A stretch of DNA of 64,000 nt from JANQOH01 sp965242575 (GTDB lineage: Bacteria; Pseudomonadota; Alphaproteobacteria; UBA7887): NCBI GenBank assembly GCA_965242575.1, contig OZ251461.1, positions 1,302,001 to 1,366,000 on the forward strand, in the 5' to 3' direction. Each line of letters begins with the position of its first letter. Position 1 is the stretch's first letter. Made by a program: the position numbers and the translations under genes. Shown one piece after another: positions 49,221 through 58,635 of the stretch. A model generated the notes under the pieces. That model was not told the DNA's origin. It was given only the letters and a program-made list of their open reading frames with translations, and did not search any database.

Positions 49221-49675
49221 CTATATCGCACGATCCAGCACCGAAAACAAGCGCTCGCAATGGCGGCAGCGTCGCCGGGCCTTCGCGGGGTCGATCCGGG
49301 CGAGCAGGCTGCTGGCGTGCTCGATCTTTTTGTAGCTGCCCTTCCCGGTCCGGCGCGTCGCGCGCACGAGCGCTTGGGCGATGTCGTCCTTGCCGACAGT
49401 CTCCAGATCGGCCGCCGTCGGGAGCGCGTTTCCGTCGAAACCCTGGCCGTAGTAGTCGGCCAGTTCCTCGGGGTCGGCGACGATCCACGTCTCCATCGTC
49501 TGGACCATCAGGTGGACGCGGTCGGCCGGGATTCCAGTCATATCCCATTCGTCGCCCCGCCTCGTCCGGAGATGCTCGACGGGCGTCGGCGCGGTGACTG
49601 GCGCCTCCGAGTCCACCAGCAGGACGACGATTTCGCCGGAGTCGGCGTGTGCGCGCGCGTTGGCGAACAATTCCC
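49221..49675 (-). pseudogene. 5'-truncated DUF4276 protein
   Basis: The frame from a TTG at 49670 encodes 149 residues of a DUF4276 protein: IVVLLVDSEAPVTAPTP, RVHLMVQTMETWIVADPEEL, YGQGFDGNALPTAAD and the C-terminal ARRRCRHCERLFSVLD. Family members normally have roughly 70 more residues at the N-terminus. Here the homology begins exactly at the edge of a small inverted-repeat element (49676), so the N-terminal part and its promoter are lost. DUF4276 genes usually accompany an AAA ATPase, as in AbiL-type abortive-infection pairs; none is present. Confidence 0.7.
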
Positions 49676-49863
49676 AGAGGCCGTTTCAGAATGAATCGAT
49701 TACTTTCAGTGTATTGTCCCCGCATCCTGTCTGCACGGTATCCGCGTCGGCAAACGGATCGTAACTCCCAAGATTGCGGGAGTCCATTGGCATGTGTGTG
49801 AAGCATGCAGCCATACCGATCAGAAATCGAATAATTTCAATAGTATATTCTAAAACGGCCTCT
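49676..49863. mobile_element. MITE-like element with terminal inverted repeats
   Basis: This 188-bp AT-richer segment is bounded by AGAGGCCGTTTCAGAAT at the left and, on the complementary strand from the right, AGAGGCCGTTTTAGAAT (16 of 17 identical). It encodes nothing recognisable. Genes on both sides lose homology exactly at its borders, and no target duplication is visible. It probably derives from an IS by internal deletion; the parent is not in this window. Confidence 0.7.
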
Positions 49864-51153
49864 CAGGACGGCGTGATGATAGCAGGCGCGCCGCCGTTCG
49901 TCGGTCGTCATTTCGGCGAACCGGCGGGGGCCGAACAGAACCGCCCGCGTGGCGTGTCCCGCCGCGGAGAATTCCGGCGGCGGCAGTTGCGCCCGCTCCA
50001 CGGCGCCGACGACCTTGTCGATACCCGAGCCCGATTCCTCGCACAGCTTCATGCGGCGCATCAGCGAAGCCAGCTTCTCGTTGCGCGACCGGGGCGGATG
50101 GTCGATGAACCGGTCGGTGTCCACCAGCGGCGCGCCGGGATTGGCGATTTCCATCCGGTCGCGGAACATCTCCACGGTCGGCCCGGCCCCCGCGATCGTC
50201 ATATCCTGGTGGATCAGCGCGTTCGCGATCAATTCCCGAACCGCGATGAGCGGGAACAGCGGCTGCGCCTCTCGAACGACGGAGTCCAAGCGTTCCGGAG
50301 CGGGAACGAGCGTGTTGACATGGCCGTTCAGTTTCGCGAAACCGCTCGCATAGCCTTGCGGGAAATCCTCTCTGTTCGTCGGCGTTGCGGTACGTCCATC
50401 GCCGTCGTAACGAACGAAACGCACAGCCTTGCGCGCGAGGCGCGAGTCGAAATTGCCGAGATCTTCGGCGAACAGGATCGCGCCGAGGTTGAGGATGCTC
50501 CAATTGTTCCCCGCGCCGCGCGAGATCAACCCGTCGCTTGCGAGACACTCCGGAACGGCTCGCCGGTTTTCCGGCTCCGGCTGGCCGGTGAGAGTGAAAT
50601 AGCTTCGCCAATCCAGAAGATCGAGGACGGCGTCGGAATCGACGAAGCCGAGGGCGATGTCGGTTTCCCAGGCGTGAGCCCGAAGATTATCCCAAAACGC
50701 CCGCTGTTTGTCGGGGTAATTGGTCAAACGCGATGTCGCTTCGCCGATACGAACATACGCGGCGCCGTCGAATTCCGCCGGAGCGGCGGCGGCGGGCGAA
50801 ACCTCCAGCAGAACCAGCCGCCCGTTCGGATGCCGGACGTGTCTGAAGTCGAAACCGACGGCCGGTCGCAGCTTCCGGCGCAACCAGAGTTCGAGCGGCT
50901 GGTTGCCGATTTTTCGGGTGTCGGGCCGGAAAGTCGTCCCGACGACCGCATGATCGCCGTCCCGCACGCCCCAGACGACGTAGCCCCGGTCCCGGTCGTC
51001 GATCCGGATGGAGTTCGATATGGCCGAGATCGACCGCCCGATCGTTTTCGGGTCTGCGTTGTCTTTCTTGAATTCGACCCATTCCGTCTCGGCCGGGAGG
51101 GATCTCAGATCGTCGATCAGGGCCGGATATCGTTCGTCCGGTTCGGTGGACAT
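49837..51153 (-). CDS. AlbA_2 / HATPase-domain protein (COG2865-type), 3'-truncated
   Basis: This 438-residue protein has an N-terminal AlbA_2 domain (ETEWVEFKKDN, GRSISAISNSI, GYVVWGVRDGDHAVVG, AAYVRIGEATSRL) and a GHKL ATPase-like module around residues 290-400 (VRELIANALIHQD, FRDRMEIANPG, EESGSGIDKVV). It ends RRACYHHAVLR and then seven residues encoded by the MITE-like element. Homologues continue into a winged-helix domain there, so about 60-70 residues are missing. Members are annotated as putative transcriptional regulators or helicase-like proteins. Only the HATPase part is complete, so activity is doubtful. Confidence 0.75.
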   Translation of the reverse strand: MSTEPDERYPALIDDLRSLPAETEWVEFKKDNADPKTIGRSISAISNSIRIDDRDRGYVVWGVRDGDHAVVGTTFRPDTRKIGNQPLELWLRRKLRPAVGFDFRHVRHPNGRLVLLEVSPAAAAPAEFDGAAYVRIGEATSRLTNYPDKQRAFWDNLRAHAWETDIALGFVDSDAVLDLLDWRSYFTLTGQPEPENRRAVPECLASDGLISRGAGNNWSILNLGAILFAEDLGNFDSRLARKAVRFVRYDGDGRTATPTNREDFPQGYASGFAKLNGHVNTLVPAPERLDSVVREAQPLFPLIAVRELIANALIHQDMTIAGAGPTVEMFRDRMEIANPGAPLVDTDRFIDHPPRSRNEKLASLMRRMKLCEESGSGIDKVVGAVERAQLPPPEFSAAGHATRAVLFGPRRFAEMTTDERRRACYHHAVLRGRFRIYY

Positions 51154-51281
51154 GGCGCGCGCCTCGTTGCCGTCTCGCGATTCGCATCGCCGCGGGGATG
51201 GGATTGTCGCGAGACTTCCCGCATTCCATACCCGGCCGGAGGGTCGCGCGCCAGTTTCCGCCGGGCCGGCCGGAGGTCCCG

Positions 51282-52430
51282 TCAGCCCGCCCGCGCCGCC
51301 CGGCGGCCGGCGGCGGCGGTCCAGAGGGCGAAGGCGGCGACGCAGGCGGCGACCGCGGGCATCATGCCGTGCGGCGGCCACGCCTCCAGCGCCGCGCCGG
51401 AGACGACGGGGCCGGCAATGCTGCCCGCGCCGTAGGCGAAGGTCAGGCCCACGTTCGCCGCCGCCAGGTCGGCGCCGCGGAACCGCTCGCCCATCAGCGC
51501 CATCGCCACCAGCCACAACGACCCCAGCAACCCGCCGAGCGCGAACAGCGCCGCGAACACCGCCCACGGCGCGCCCGCCAGAAGCGGGAGCAGGGCGATG
51601 GCGACCGCGGACGCCGCCGCGCTCGCGGCGACCAGGCGGCGCCGGTCGACCCGGTCGGCCAGCCAGCCGAACGGGAGCATCAGCGCGATCCCGCCGGCCG
51701 CCAGCGCCGTCACCAGCGCCGCCGCGTCCTCCGCCGCGAAACCCAGGCCCAGCCCCCACACCGTCAGCATGGCGAGCAGGCCGCCATCGGCGAAGCCGAA
51801 CAGCGCCGCCGCGGCCACCGCCACCGGCAGCGCCGCCAGATAGCCGAAGAACCCGAACGAAAGCGCGCCGCCGATGCGCGGCGCCGTCCCGCGCGCGAGG
51901 CCGAGCGCGGCGATCCCCGCCAGCGTCGCCGCGGCGGCGGCGAGGAAGGGCAGCGCGCCCTCCGCGCCGGTCGCGCGGATGAGCAGGGGGCCCAGCGCGA
52001 AGCCCGAGGCGAGCGCGGTGGTGTAGGCCGACACCCAGCGCCCGCGGACGGAATCGCCCGCCGCCTGGTTGACCCAGGTTTCGGTGGCGACGAACATCAG
52101 GCCCTCGGCGGCGCCGAAGGCGAAGCGCAGCGCCACCCACGCCGCCCAGGCCTCGACCGCCGGCATCGCCGCGAGGCATGCCGCGCACGCCGCCAGCGCC
52201 GCCGTCATGACGGGGATCAGCCCGAAGCGGGGAATGCAGCGCGGCCCCAGCGGCGCGCCGGCGACGATGCCGAGAAACTGCGCCGCCGCGCTCAGCCCGA
52301 TCTGCGCTCCGCCGAACCCCTGGCGCTCCATCGTCACCGCGGCCAGCGGCATCGCCAGCCCGATGGTCAGCCCCAGCAGCGCGGCGCACGCGATGGCGGC
52401 GACCAGGCCGCGCAGCGCGCGCCGCGTCAT
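51282..52430 (-). CDS. major facilitator superfamily transporter
   Basis: This 382-residue carrier has about 12 hydrophobic segments. GLTIGLAMPLAAVTMERQG is the first helix region, RFAFGAAEGLMFVATETWVNQ lies at helices 4-5, and GWLADRVDRRRL is the A-like motif repeated in the second half. The substrate is not evident; it resembles the YfcJ/UMF1-like efflux branch. Its ATG overlaps the rnr stop (ATGA), making it the last gene of topA-rnr-MFS. Confidence 0.8.
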   Translation of the reverse strand: MTRRALRGLVAAIACAALLGLTIGLAMPLAAVTMERQGFGGAQIGLSAAAQFLGIVAGAPLGPRCIPRFGLIPVMTAALAACAACLAAMPAVEAWAAWVALRFAFGAAEGLMFVATETWVNQAAGDSVRGRWVSAYTTALASGFALGPLLIRATGAEGALPFLAAAAATLAGIAALGLARGTAPRIGGALSFGFFGYLAALPVAVAAAALFGFADGGLLAMLTVWGLGLGFAAEDAAALVTALAAGGIALMLPFGWLADRVDRRRLVAASAAASAVAIALLPLLAGAPWAVFAALFALGGLLGSLWLVAMALMGERFRGADLAAANVGLTFAYGAGSIAGPVVSGAALEAWPPHGMMPAVAACVAAFALWTAAAGRRAARAG

Positions 52431-54502
52431 GGCGCCGGCGAGAAGCGCAGCGTCCCCGCCGCCGCGTCCGATTCCTCGAGGATTACGCGGATCGCCGCGC
52501 CCAGGCCGATGGCCACGCCGCCGCGCTCGGCCGCCAGGCGGCTCCGCCGCTCGTCGAACCTCATGCGCTGGGGGAAGCTCCGCATGGGAACCAGGCCCTC
52601 GGCGCCGGTTTCGTCGAGGGCGACGAACAGGCCGAACCGCGCGACGCCGACGACCCGCGCGTCGAACGCCGCGCCGACGCGGTCGGCGAGGAAGCGCGCC
52701 GCCAACCGGTCGCCCGCGTCGCGCTCCGCCGCCGCGGCGCGGCGCTCGGCGTCGGAGAGGGCTTCGCCCAACTCGGCGAGCGCGTCTTCGGAGAGCGCGC
52801 CGCCGCCGCCGCCGAGGCCGAGCGCGGCGATCAGGGCGCGGTGGACGACGAGGTCGGCGTAGCGGCGGATCGGCGAGGTGAAATGCGCGTAGCGCCGCAG
52901 CCGCAGCCCGAAATGGCCGATGTCGCGCGGCGCGTAGGCCGCCTGCGCCTGCGCCCGCAGCACCGCCATGGCGACCGCCTGCTCCTCCGGGCGCCCCCGC
53001 GCGCGCTCCAGGACGCCACCGAACTCGGCGCGCCCCGGCGCCAGCCGGTAGCCGAGGCCGGCGAGCTGGGCGCGCAGCGCCTCCATCTTGTCGGGCGGCG
53101 GCCGGTCGTGGACGCGGAACAGGCACGCCGCGCCGCGCGCCGCCAGCGTTTCCGCCGCCGCCCGGTTGGCGGCGATCATGAACTCCTCGACCAGGCGGTG
53201 GCTGGCGAAGCGCGGCCGCGGCGCGATGGCCCGCACGGCGCCCGAATCGTCGAACAGGACGCGGCGCTCGGGCAGGTCGAAATCGAGCGTCCCGCGCTCC
53301 GCCCGCGCCCGCGCCAGCGCCGCGTAGGCGCCGAACGGGCCCGCCAGCGCCGGGTCGCCGGGGCCGCGCTCCTGGACCTCGCGATAGGTCAGCCGCGCCG
53401 CCGAGCGCATGACCGCGCGTTCGAAGCGGTGGCCGGCGAGCGCGCCGGCGGAGTCGATCCGCAGATGGACCGCGAGGCAGGCGCGGTCCTCGCCGGGCCG
53501 CAGCGAGCACAGGCCGCTGGACAGCGCCTCGGGCAGCATCGGGACGACCCGGTCGGGCAGATAGACCGAATTGCCGCGCCGCCGCGCCTCGCGGTCGAGC
53601 GCGCCGCCGGGGGGTGCGTAATGCGCCACGTCGGCGATGGCGACGGTGACGCGCCAGCCGTCCTCCGCCGGCGCCGCCCACACCGCGTCGTCGAAGTCGC
53701 GCGCGTCCTCGTCGTCGATGGTGACGAGCGGGAGCGCGCGCAGGTCGGCGCGGCCGTCGCGCCCCGCGGCCGGCGCGGCGGGGCGCGCGGCGGCCGCCTC
53801 GGCCAGCGCGTCGGCGGAGAACTCGCGCGGGACGCCGTGGCGCTCCAGCACGAGTTCGGAGATCGCGCCGGGGCGGTCCGGCGCGCCGATGACGCGCGCG
53901 ACGCGGGCGCCCGCATCGCCGTCGCCGGCCTCGGCGACGACCAGGTCGCCCGGCCGCGCGCCGCCCTCGGCGCCGGCGGCGACGCGGAGCGCGGGGCCGC
54001 CGCGCCGCTCGGCCGGGCGGACGAAGCCGCCCTCCGTCCCCCGCGCGCGTTCGAAGACCCCGACCAAGCGGCCCGGGCGGCGGCCGATGACGTGGAGGAC
54101 CTCGGCCGCGCCGCCGCTCCGGCGGCGGACCAGCACGCGGTCGCCCACCCCCGGCGCGCGTCCGCCGCCCCGGCGCGGCGGCGCGAGGCGCAGCCGGGGC
54201 GCGGGGGCGGAGCCGCGCCAATTCGCCGGCGCGGCCAGCGCCTCGCCGTCGCCGTCGATGGCGACGACCTCGGCGACGAACACCGGCGGCGGCGCTCCGG
54301 GGGCGCCGCGGCCGCGCCGGCCGCGGCGCGGCGCCAAGCCCTCGTCGGCCATGCCGCGGAGCATGTCCCGCAGCGCGGCGCGATGCGCGCCGCGGACGTT
54401 GAAGGCGCGGGCGATTTCGCGCTTGCCGACCTTGCCATCGGCGGAGGCGATGAAGTCGAGTATCTGCGCGCGGGTCGGCAGGCCGCCGCCCGGCGCCGTC
54501 AT
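52427..54502 (-). CDS. rnr: ribonuclease R
   Basis: This 691-residue 3'-5' exoribonuclease degrades structured RNA. A winged-helix-like N-terminus is followed by cold-shock segments. The RNB catalytic domain is marked by VTIDDEDARDFDDAVW (the Asp cluster), YLPDRVVPMLPEALS and HFTSPIRRYADLVVHR. A C-terminal S1 domain has RVVGVARFGLFVAL. The usual Lys-rich tail is short. The start overlaps the topA stop (ATGA). Confidence 0.94.
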   Translation of the reverse strand: MTAPGGGLPTRAQILDFIASADGKVGKREIARAFNVRGAHRAALRDMLRGMADEGLAPRRGRRGRGAPGAPPPVFVAEVVAIDGDGEALAAPANWRGSAPAPRLRLAPPRRGGGRAPGVGDRVLVRRRSGGAAEVLHVIGRRPGRLVGVFERARGTEGGFVRPAERRGGPALRVAAGAEGGARPGDLVVAEAGDGDAGARVARVIGAPDRPGAISELVLERHGVPREFSADALAEAAAARPAAPAAGRDGRADLRALPLVTIDDEDARDFDDAVWAAPAEDGWRVTVAIADVAHYAPPGGALDREARRRGNSVYLPDRVVPMLPEALSSGLCSLRPGEDRACLAVHLRIDSAGALAGHRFERAVMRSAARLTYREVQERGPGDPALAGPFGAYAALARARAERGTLDFDLPERRVLFDDSGAVRAIAPRPRFASHRLVEEFMIAANRAAAETLAARGAACLFRVHDRPPPDKMEALRAQLAGLGYRLAPGRAEFGGVLERARGRPEEQAVAMAVLRAQAQAAYAPRDIGHFGLRLRRYAHFTSPIRRYADLVVHRALIAALGLGGGGGALSEDALAELGEALSDAERRAAAAERDAGDRLAARFLADRVGAAFDARVVGVARFGLFVALDETGAEGLVPMRSFPQRMRFDERRSRLAAERGGVAIGLGAAIRVILEESDAAAGTLRFSPAP

Positions 54503-57201
54503 GCGCCGGCCTTCGCGGCTCCGGCCCCGCGTTTCGCCCCGGCCGCCTTCCGGGTCTTCGCCGCGGCCTTCGTTTTCGCGGCCTTCGCCGGGGCGGCCTT
54601 CTTCGCGGCTTTCGTCGTTTTCGCGGCCTTCGCCGCCTGCGCCGATGGGGCGGCGGCGGCCTTGCGCCTGCGCCCGCCCTTGCCGGCGGCGGCCTTCTCC
54701 GCCAGCAGCGGCAGCATGCGCTCCAGCGTGACGGCTTCGGGGTCCGCGCCTTTCGGCAGACTCGCGAACACCGCGCCGTGCCTGGCGTAGGGGCCGTAGC
54801 GGCCCTCGAACACCGCCACCTCGGCGCCGTCGTCGGGGTGTTCGCCCAGAACCCGGAGCGGCTTCGCCTGCGCGCGGCGCCCGCGCCGGGGCGGCTCGGC
54901 GATCAGCGCCACCGCCCGGTTGAGGCCGACGGTCAACACGTCGTCGCCGTCGGCGAGCGCGCGGTAGGCGCCGTCGTGGAGCAGGTAGGGGCCGTAGCGG
55001 CCGATGCCGGCGGAGATGGGCTTTCCGGTCTCGGGGTGCCGCCCGACCTCGCGCGGCAGCGCCAGCAGGGCGAGCGCCGTCTCCAGCTCGAGCTCCGCCG
55101 GGTCGGTCCCCTTGGGGAGCGAGACGCGCTGCGGCTTGCCGTCCTTGCCGGCCGCCGCGCGCTGCGCGTAATGGCCGTAGGGCCCCTTGCGGACGGTGAC
55201 CTCCGCGCCGCCGTCGCGGCCGAGCAGGCGCGGCCCGTCCTGCGCCGGAGCGTCGCCGCCGCTCCCGTTCGCCGCCAGCGGGCGGGTGAACCGGCATTCC
55301 GGGTAGTTCGAGCAGCCGACGAAGGCGCCGTGGCGGCCGAGCCGGAGTCCGAGGCGCCCGCCGCCGCATTGCGCACAGGCGCGCGGGTCCGCGGGTGCGC
55401 CCTCGCCGTCCGCGTCCCCGGCGGGCGCCGGGAAGACGTGCGGCGCCAGCACCTCGTCCAGCTTGTCGAGGACGTCGCGCACCCGCAGCTCGCCGATATC
55501 CGCCACGGCCGTCGAGAACCCGGTCCAGAACTCGCCGAGCACCCGTTTCCACGCGACGTCGCCGTTGGCGATGCGGTCGAGCTGGTCCTCGAGGCGGGCG
55601 GTGAAGTCGTATTCGACGTAGGTCTCGAAGAAGTTGGCGAGGAACGCGGTGACGATCCGCCCGCGGTCCTCGGGGACGAAGCGCTTGCGCTCCAGCGCCA
55701 CGTAGCCGCGGTCCTGCAGCACCGAGACGATGGCGGCGTAGGTGGAGGGCCGGCCGATGCCGATCTCCTCCATCCGCCGCACCAGCGACGCCTCGCTGTA
55801 GCGCGGCGGCGGCTCGGTGAAGTGCTGCGCCGGCTCCACCGCGCCCAGCGTCATCGCGTCGCCCTCGGCGATGCGGGGCAGGCGGTTGTCGTCCTTGTCG
55901 TCCGCCGCGGCGTCGTCGCGGCCCTCCTCGTAGGCGGCGAGGAAGCCCTTAAACGCCACCGTGGAGCCCGTCGCGCGCAGGACCGCCGCGCCGTCCGGCG
56001 ACTCGAAATCGACGGCGACGCGGTCGATGCGGGCGTCGACCATCTGGCAGGCGATGGTGCGCCGCCAGATCAGTTCGTAGAGCCTCTTCTCGTCGGCGCC
56101 GATGGGGAGCCCCGCCGGCGCGCGCGCCGGGTCGGTGGGGCGGATCGCCTCGTGCGCCTCCTGCGCGTTCTTCGCCTTCGTGCGGTAGCGCCGGGGCGCG
56201 GCGGGCGCGTGGTCGGCGCCGTAGCGCGCCGCCGCCGCGCGCCGCGCCGCCTCCGCCGCGCCTTGCGACAGGGTCACCGCGTCGGTCCGCATATAGGTGA
56301 TCAGCCCGGCGGTCTCGCCGCCGATGTCGACTCCCTCGTAGAGGCGCTGCGCCACCCGCATGGTGTGCGCCGCGGCGAAGCCGAGCTTGCGCGACGCCTC
56401 CTGCTGCAGGGTCGAGGTGGTGAAGGGCGGCGCGGGGGAGCGCCGGACCTGCTTGCGCTCCACCCGGGCGGCGGCGAAACGGCGCGCCGCCACGGCGGCG
56501 GCGGCGCGCTTCGCCGCGGCTTCGTCGGGCAGGTCGAACTTGCCGAGCTTGCGCCCGTCGAGGCGCGCGAGGCGGGCCGACAGGCGCTCCCCGGCGGGGG
56601 TCTCCAGCGCCACCGAGACGGTCCAGTATTCGCGCGCCCGGTGCGCCTCGATCTCCATCTCGCGGTCGACGACCAGCCGCAGCGCCACCGATTGGACGCG
56701 CCCGGCGGAGCGGCTGCCGGGCACCTTGCGCCACAGCACCGGCGACAGGGTGAAGCCGACCAGGTAATCGAGCGCGCGGCGCGCCTGCTGCGCGTTCACC
56801 AGGTCCATGTCGATGCCGCGCGGGCTGCGCACCGCGGCGATGACCGCGTCGCGCGTCACTTCATGGAACACCACCCGCCGGACGTCGAGCCGGCGCAGGC
56901 CCCGGCGCCCGCACAGGTATTCGCCGACGTGCCACGAGATCGCCTCCCCCTCGCGGTCGGGGTCGGTGGCGAGCAGCACCCGGCCGGCCTTGCGCGCCGC
57001 CTCGACGATGGGCTTCAGGCGCCGGGCCGACTCCGGGTCGACCGCGTAGTCCATGGCGAAATCTTCGTCGGGCCGCACCGACCCGTCCTTCGCCGGCAGG
57101 TCGCGGACGTGGCCGTAGGTGGCGAGCACGGTGAAGTCCGGCCCGAGGTATTTCTCGATCGTCCTGGCCTTGGCCGGCGATTCGACGACGACGACGTCCA
57201 A
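54499..57201 (-). CDS. topA: DNA topoisomerase I
   Basis: This 900-residue type IA topoisomerase relaxes negative supercoils. The Toprim domain is VVVVESPAKARTIEKYLG and LLATDPDREGEAISWH. RSAGRVQSVALRLV is in the strand-binding domain and the active-site Tyr is in GLITYMRTDAV. One Cys4 zinc ribbon (CAQCGG...GCSNYPEC) is followed by several VLGEHPDDGAEVAVFEGRYG-type repeats and a Lys/Ala-rich tail. TTG at 57201 (LDVVVVESPAK) is chosen because a GGAGG motif precedes it and the upstream ATG adds 18 residues unlike the family. Confidence 0.95.
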   Translation of the reverse strand: MDVVVVESPAKARTIEKYLGPDFTVLATYGHVRDLPAKDGSVRPDEDFAMDYAVDPESARRLKPIVEAARKAGRVLLATDPDREGEAISWHVGEYLCGRRGLRRLDVRRVVFHEVTRDAVIAAVRSPRGIDMDLVNAQQARRALDYLVGFTLSPVLWRKVPGSRSAGRVQSVALRLVVDREMEIEAHRAREYWTVSVALETPAGERLSARLARLDGRKLGKFDLPDEAAAKRAAAAVAARRFAAARVERKQVRRSPAPPFTTSTLQQEASRKLGFAAAHTMRVAQRLYEGVDIGGETAGLITYMRTDAVTLSQGAAEAARRAAAARYGADHAPAAPRRYRTKAKNAQEAHEAIRPTDPARAPAGLPIGADEKRLYELIWRRTIACQMVDARIDRVAVDFESPDGAAVLRATGSTVAFKGFLAAYEEGRDDAAADDKDDNRLPRIAEGDAMTLGAVEPAQHFTEPPPRYSEASLVRRMEEIGIGRPSTYAAIVSVLQDRGYVALERKRFVPEDRGRIVTAFLANFFETYVEYDFTARLEDQLDRIANGDVAWKRVLGEFWTGFSTAVADIGELRVRDVLDKLDEVLAPHVFPAPAGDADGEGAPADPRACAQCGGGRLGLRLGRHGAFVGCSNYPECRFTRPLAANGSGGDAPAQDGPRLLGRDGGAEVTVRKGPYGHYAQRAAAGKDGKPQRVSLPKGTDPAELELETALALLALPREVGRHPETGKPISAGIGRYGPYLLHDGAYRALADGDDVLTVGLNRAVALIAEPPRRGRRAQAKPLRVLGEHPDDGAEVAVFEGRYGPYARHGAVFASLPKGADPEAVTLERMLPLLAEKAAAGKGGRRRKAAAAPSAQAAKAAKTTKAAKKAAPAKAAKTKAAAKTRKAAGAKRGAGAAKAGA

Positions 57202-57309
57202 CTCTCGTCCTCCGCGCGGCGGGGTTCGCTCCCCGGCCGCGGCTAAGTGGCGCAAGCGGGCGGGTTCGTCAACGGCCGCCGGGTCAGGTTTTCGACTCAG
57301 GCTTTCGAC

Positions 57310-58443
57310 TCAGGCTTTCGCCGCCACCCGCCCGGCGCCGTGGCGGACGACGCGCCCCGCGAGCTCCAGCTCCAGCACGGCGGCCATCGCCTCGGCGGGC
57401 GGCAGGCGGCACTGGCGGACGAGTTCGTCGATCCCCACCGGCGTGGGGTCCAGCGCGTCGAGGACCGCGGCGCGCCGCGCGTCCGCCTCCGCCGGCGGCG
57501 GGTCCGGGGCGGCCTCGCGCAGGCGCGGCGCGGGCGCCGGCCGCTCCGCCGGGTCGATCCGCGCGGAGCGGCGCGCCTCCAGCGCCGCGATGACGTCGTC
57601 GGCGGACTCGGTCAGCGCCGCGCCGTCGCGGATCAGGCCGTTGGCGCCGCGGTGGCGCGGGTCGAGCGGCGAGCCCGGGACGGCGAACACCTCGCGGCCC
57701 TGCTCCGCCGCCAGCCGGGCGGTGATCAGGCTCCCCGACCTGGGCGCCGCCTCCACCACCACCACGCCGAGCGCGAGGCCGGAGACGATCCGGTTGCGGC
57801 GCGGGAAGTGGCGCGCGAACGGCTCCGCGCCCAGGGGCCGTTCGCTCACCGCCGCGCCCTCGGCGGCGACGCGGGCGTAGAGTTCGGCGTTCTCGCGCGG
57901 GTAGGAGGAGTCGATCCCGCCGGCGAGGACGGCGGCGGTCCCGGTCGCCAGCGCGCCGAGATGCGCCTGCGCGTCGATGCCGCGGGCGAGGCCGGAAACG
58001 ACCGTGAACCCCGCCGCGCCGAGTTCGGCGGCGATGCCGCGCGCCAGCCGCCCGCCGCCGGCCGAGGCGTTGCGCGCGCCCACCACGGCGACCGCGTCGC
58101 GGGTCAGCAGCGCGCCGTCGCCGAGCACGGCGATCATCGGCGGCGGGTCGGGAATGGCGGCGAGCGCGAGCGGATAGTCGGGTTCGCCGGACGCGACCAG
58201 CCGCCCGCCGGCCTTCGCCAGCGCGTCGCGCTCGCGTTCGGCGTCGGCGCGCGAGCACACCCGCACGCGGCGGCGCAGCCCGCCGCGCCGCGCCAGTTCG
58301 GGCAGGCGCTCCAGCGCCGCGCCGGCGCTTCCCGCCAGCTCCAGGAGGTCGGCGAAGGCGCGCGGCCCGACGTTCTCGCTGCGCCACAGCCGCAGCCAGT
58401 CGAGGCGCTCGCGGTCGTCGAGCCGGCGGCGGTGGTCGCTCAT
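57310..58443 (-). CDS. dprA: DNA-processing protein DprA
   Basis: This 377-residue protein loads RecA on incoming single-stranded DNA during transformation. An N-terminal helix-hairpin region (about 10-75) is followed by the Rossmann-like domain with VAVVGARNASAGG, VVSGLARGIDAQAH, GIDSSYPREN, RNRIVSGLALGVVVVEAA and SGSLITARLAAEQGREV. A C-terminal winged helix (DALDPTPVGIDELV) is present. A weak TTGACA/CATCGT pair lies just upstream (58450..58479). Its stop codon falls in a 13-base tandem duplication. The dprA-topA-rnr order is typical of the group. Confidence 0.93.
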   Translation of the reverse strand: MSDHRRRLDDRERLDWLRLWRSENVGPRAFADLLELAGSAGAALERLPELARRGGLRRRVRVCSRADAERERDALAKAGGRLVASGEPDYPLALAAIPDPPPMIAVLGDGALLTRDAVAVVGARNASAGGGRLARGIAAELGAAGFTVVSGLARGIDAQAHLGALATGTAAVLAGGIDSSYPRENAELYARVAAEGAAVSERPLGAEPFARHFPRRNRIVSGLALGVVVVEAAPRSGSLITARLAAEQGREVFAVPGSPLDPRHRGANGLIRDGAALTESADDVIAALEARRSARIDPAERPAPAPRLREAAPDPPPAEADARRAAVLDALDPTPVGIDELVRQCRLPPAEAMAAVLELELAGRVVRHGAGRVAAKA

Positions 58444-58635
58444 CGGTCCACGATGGCGGCGCGCGGCGCGGGGTGTCAATCGCGGCCCCGGCGGCCGAGT
58501 CCGGGGGCGAGGCGGCGGCGCCCCCTTGACGTCCGCCGCGGCGGGGTTCAGGGTAGCGCCGCGGCGCGGGTCCCGCGGGGCCGGCGCGCCGCCGAAACCG
58601 AGCGCATGCAACGGTTCACGTAGGGAGGACCAACG

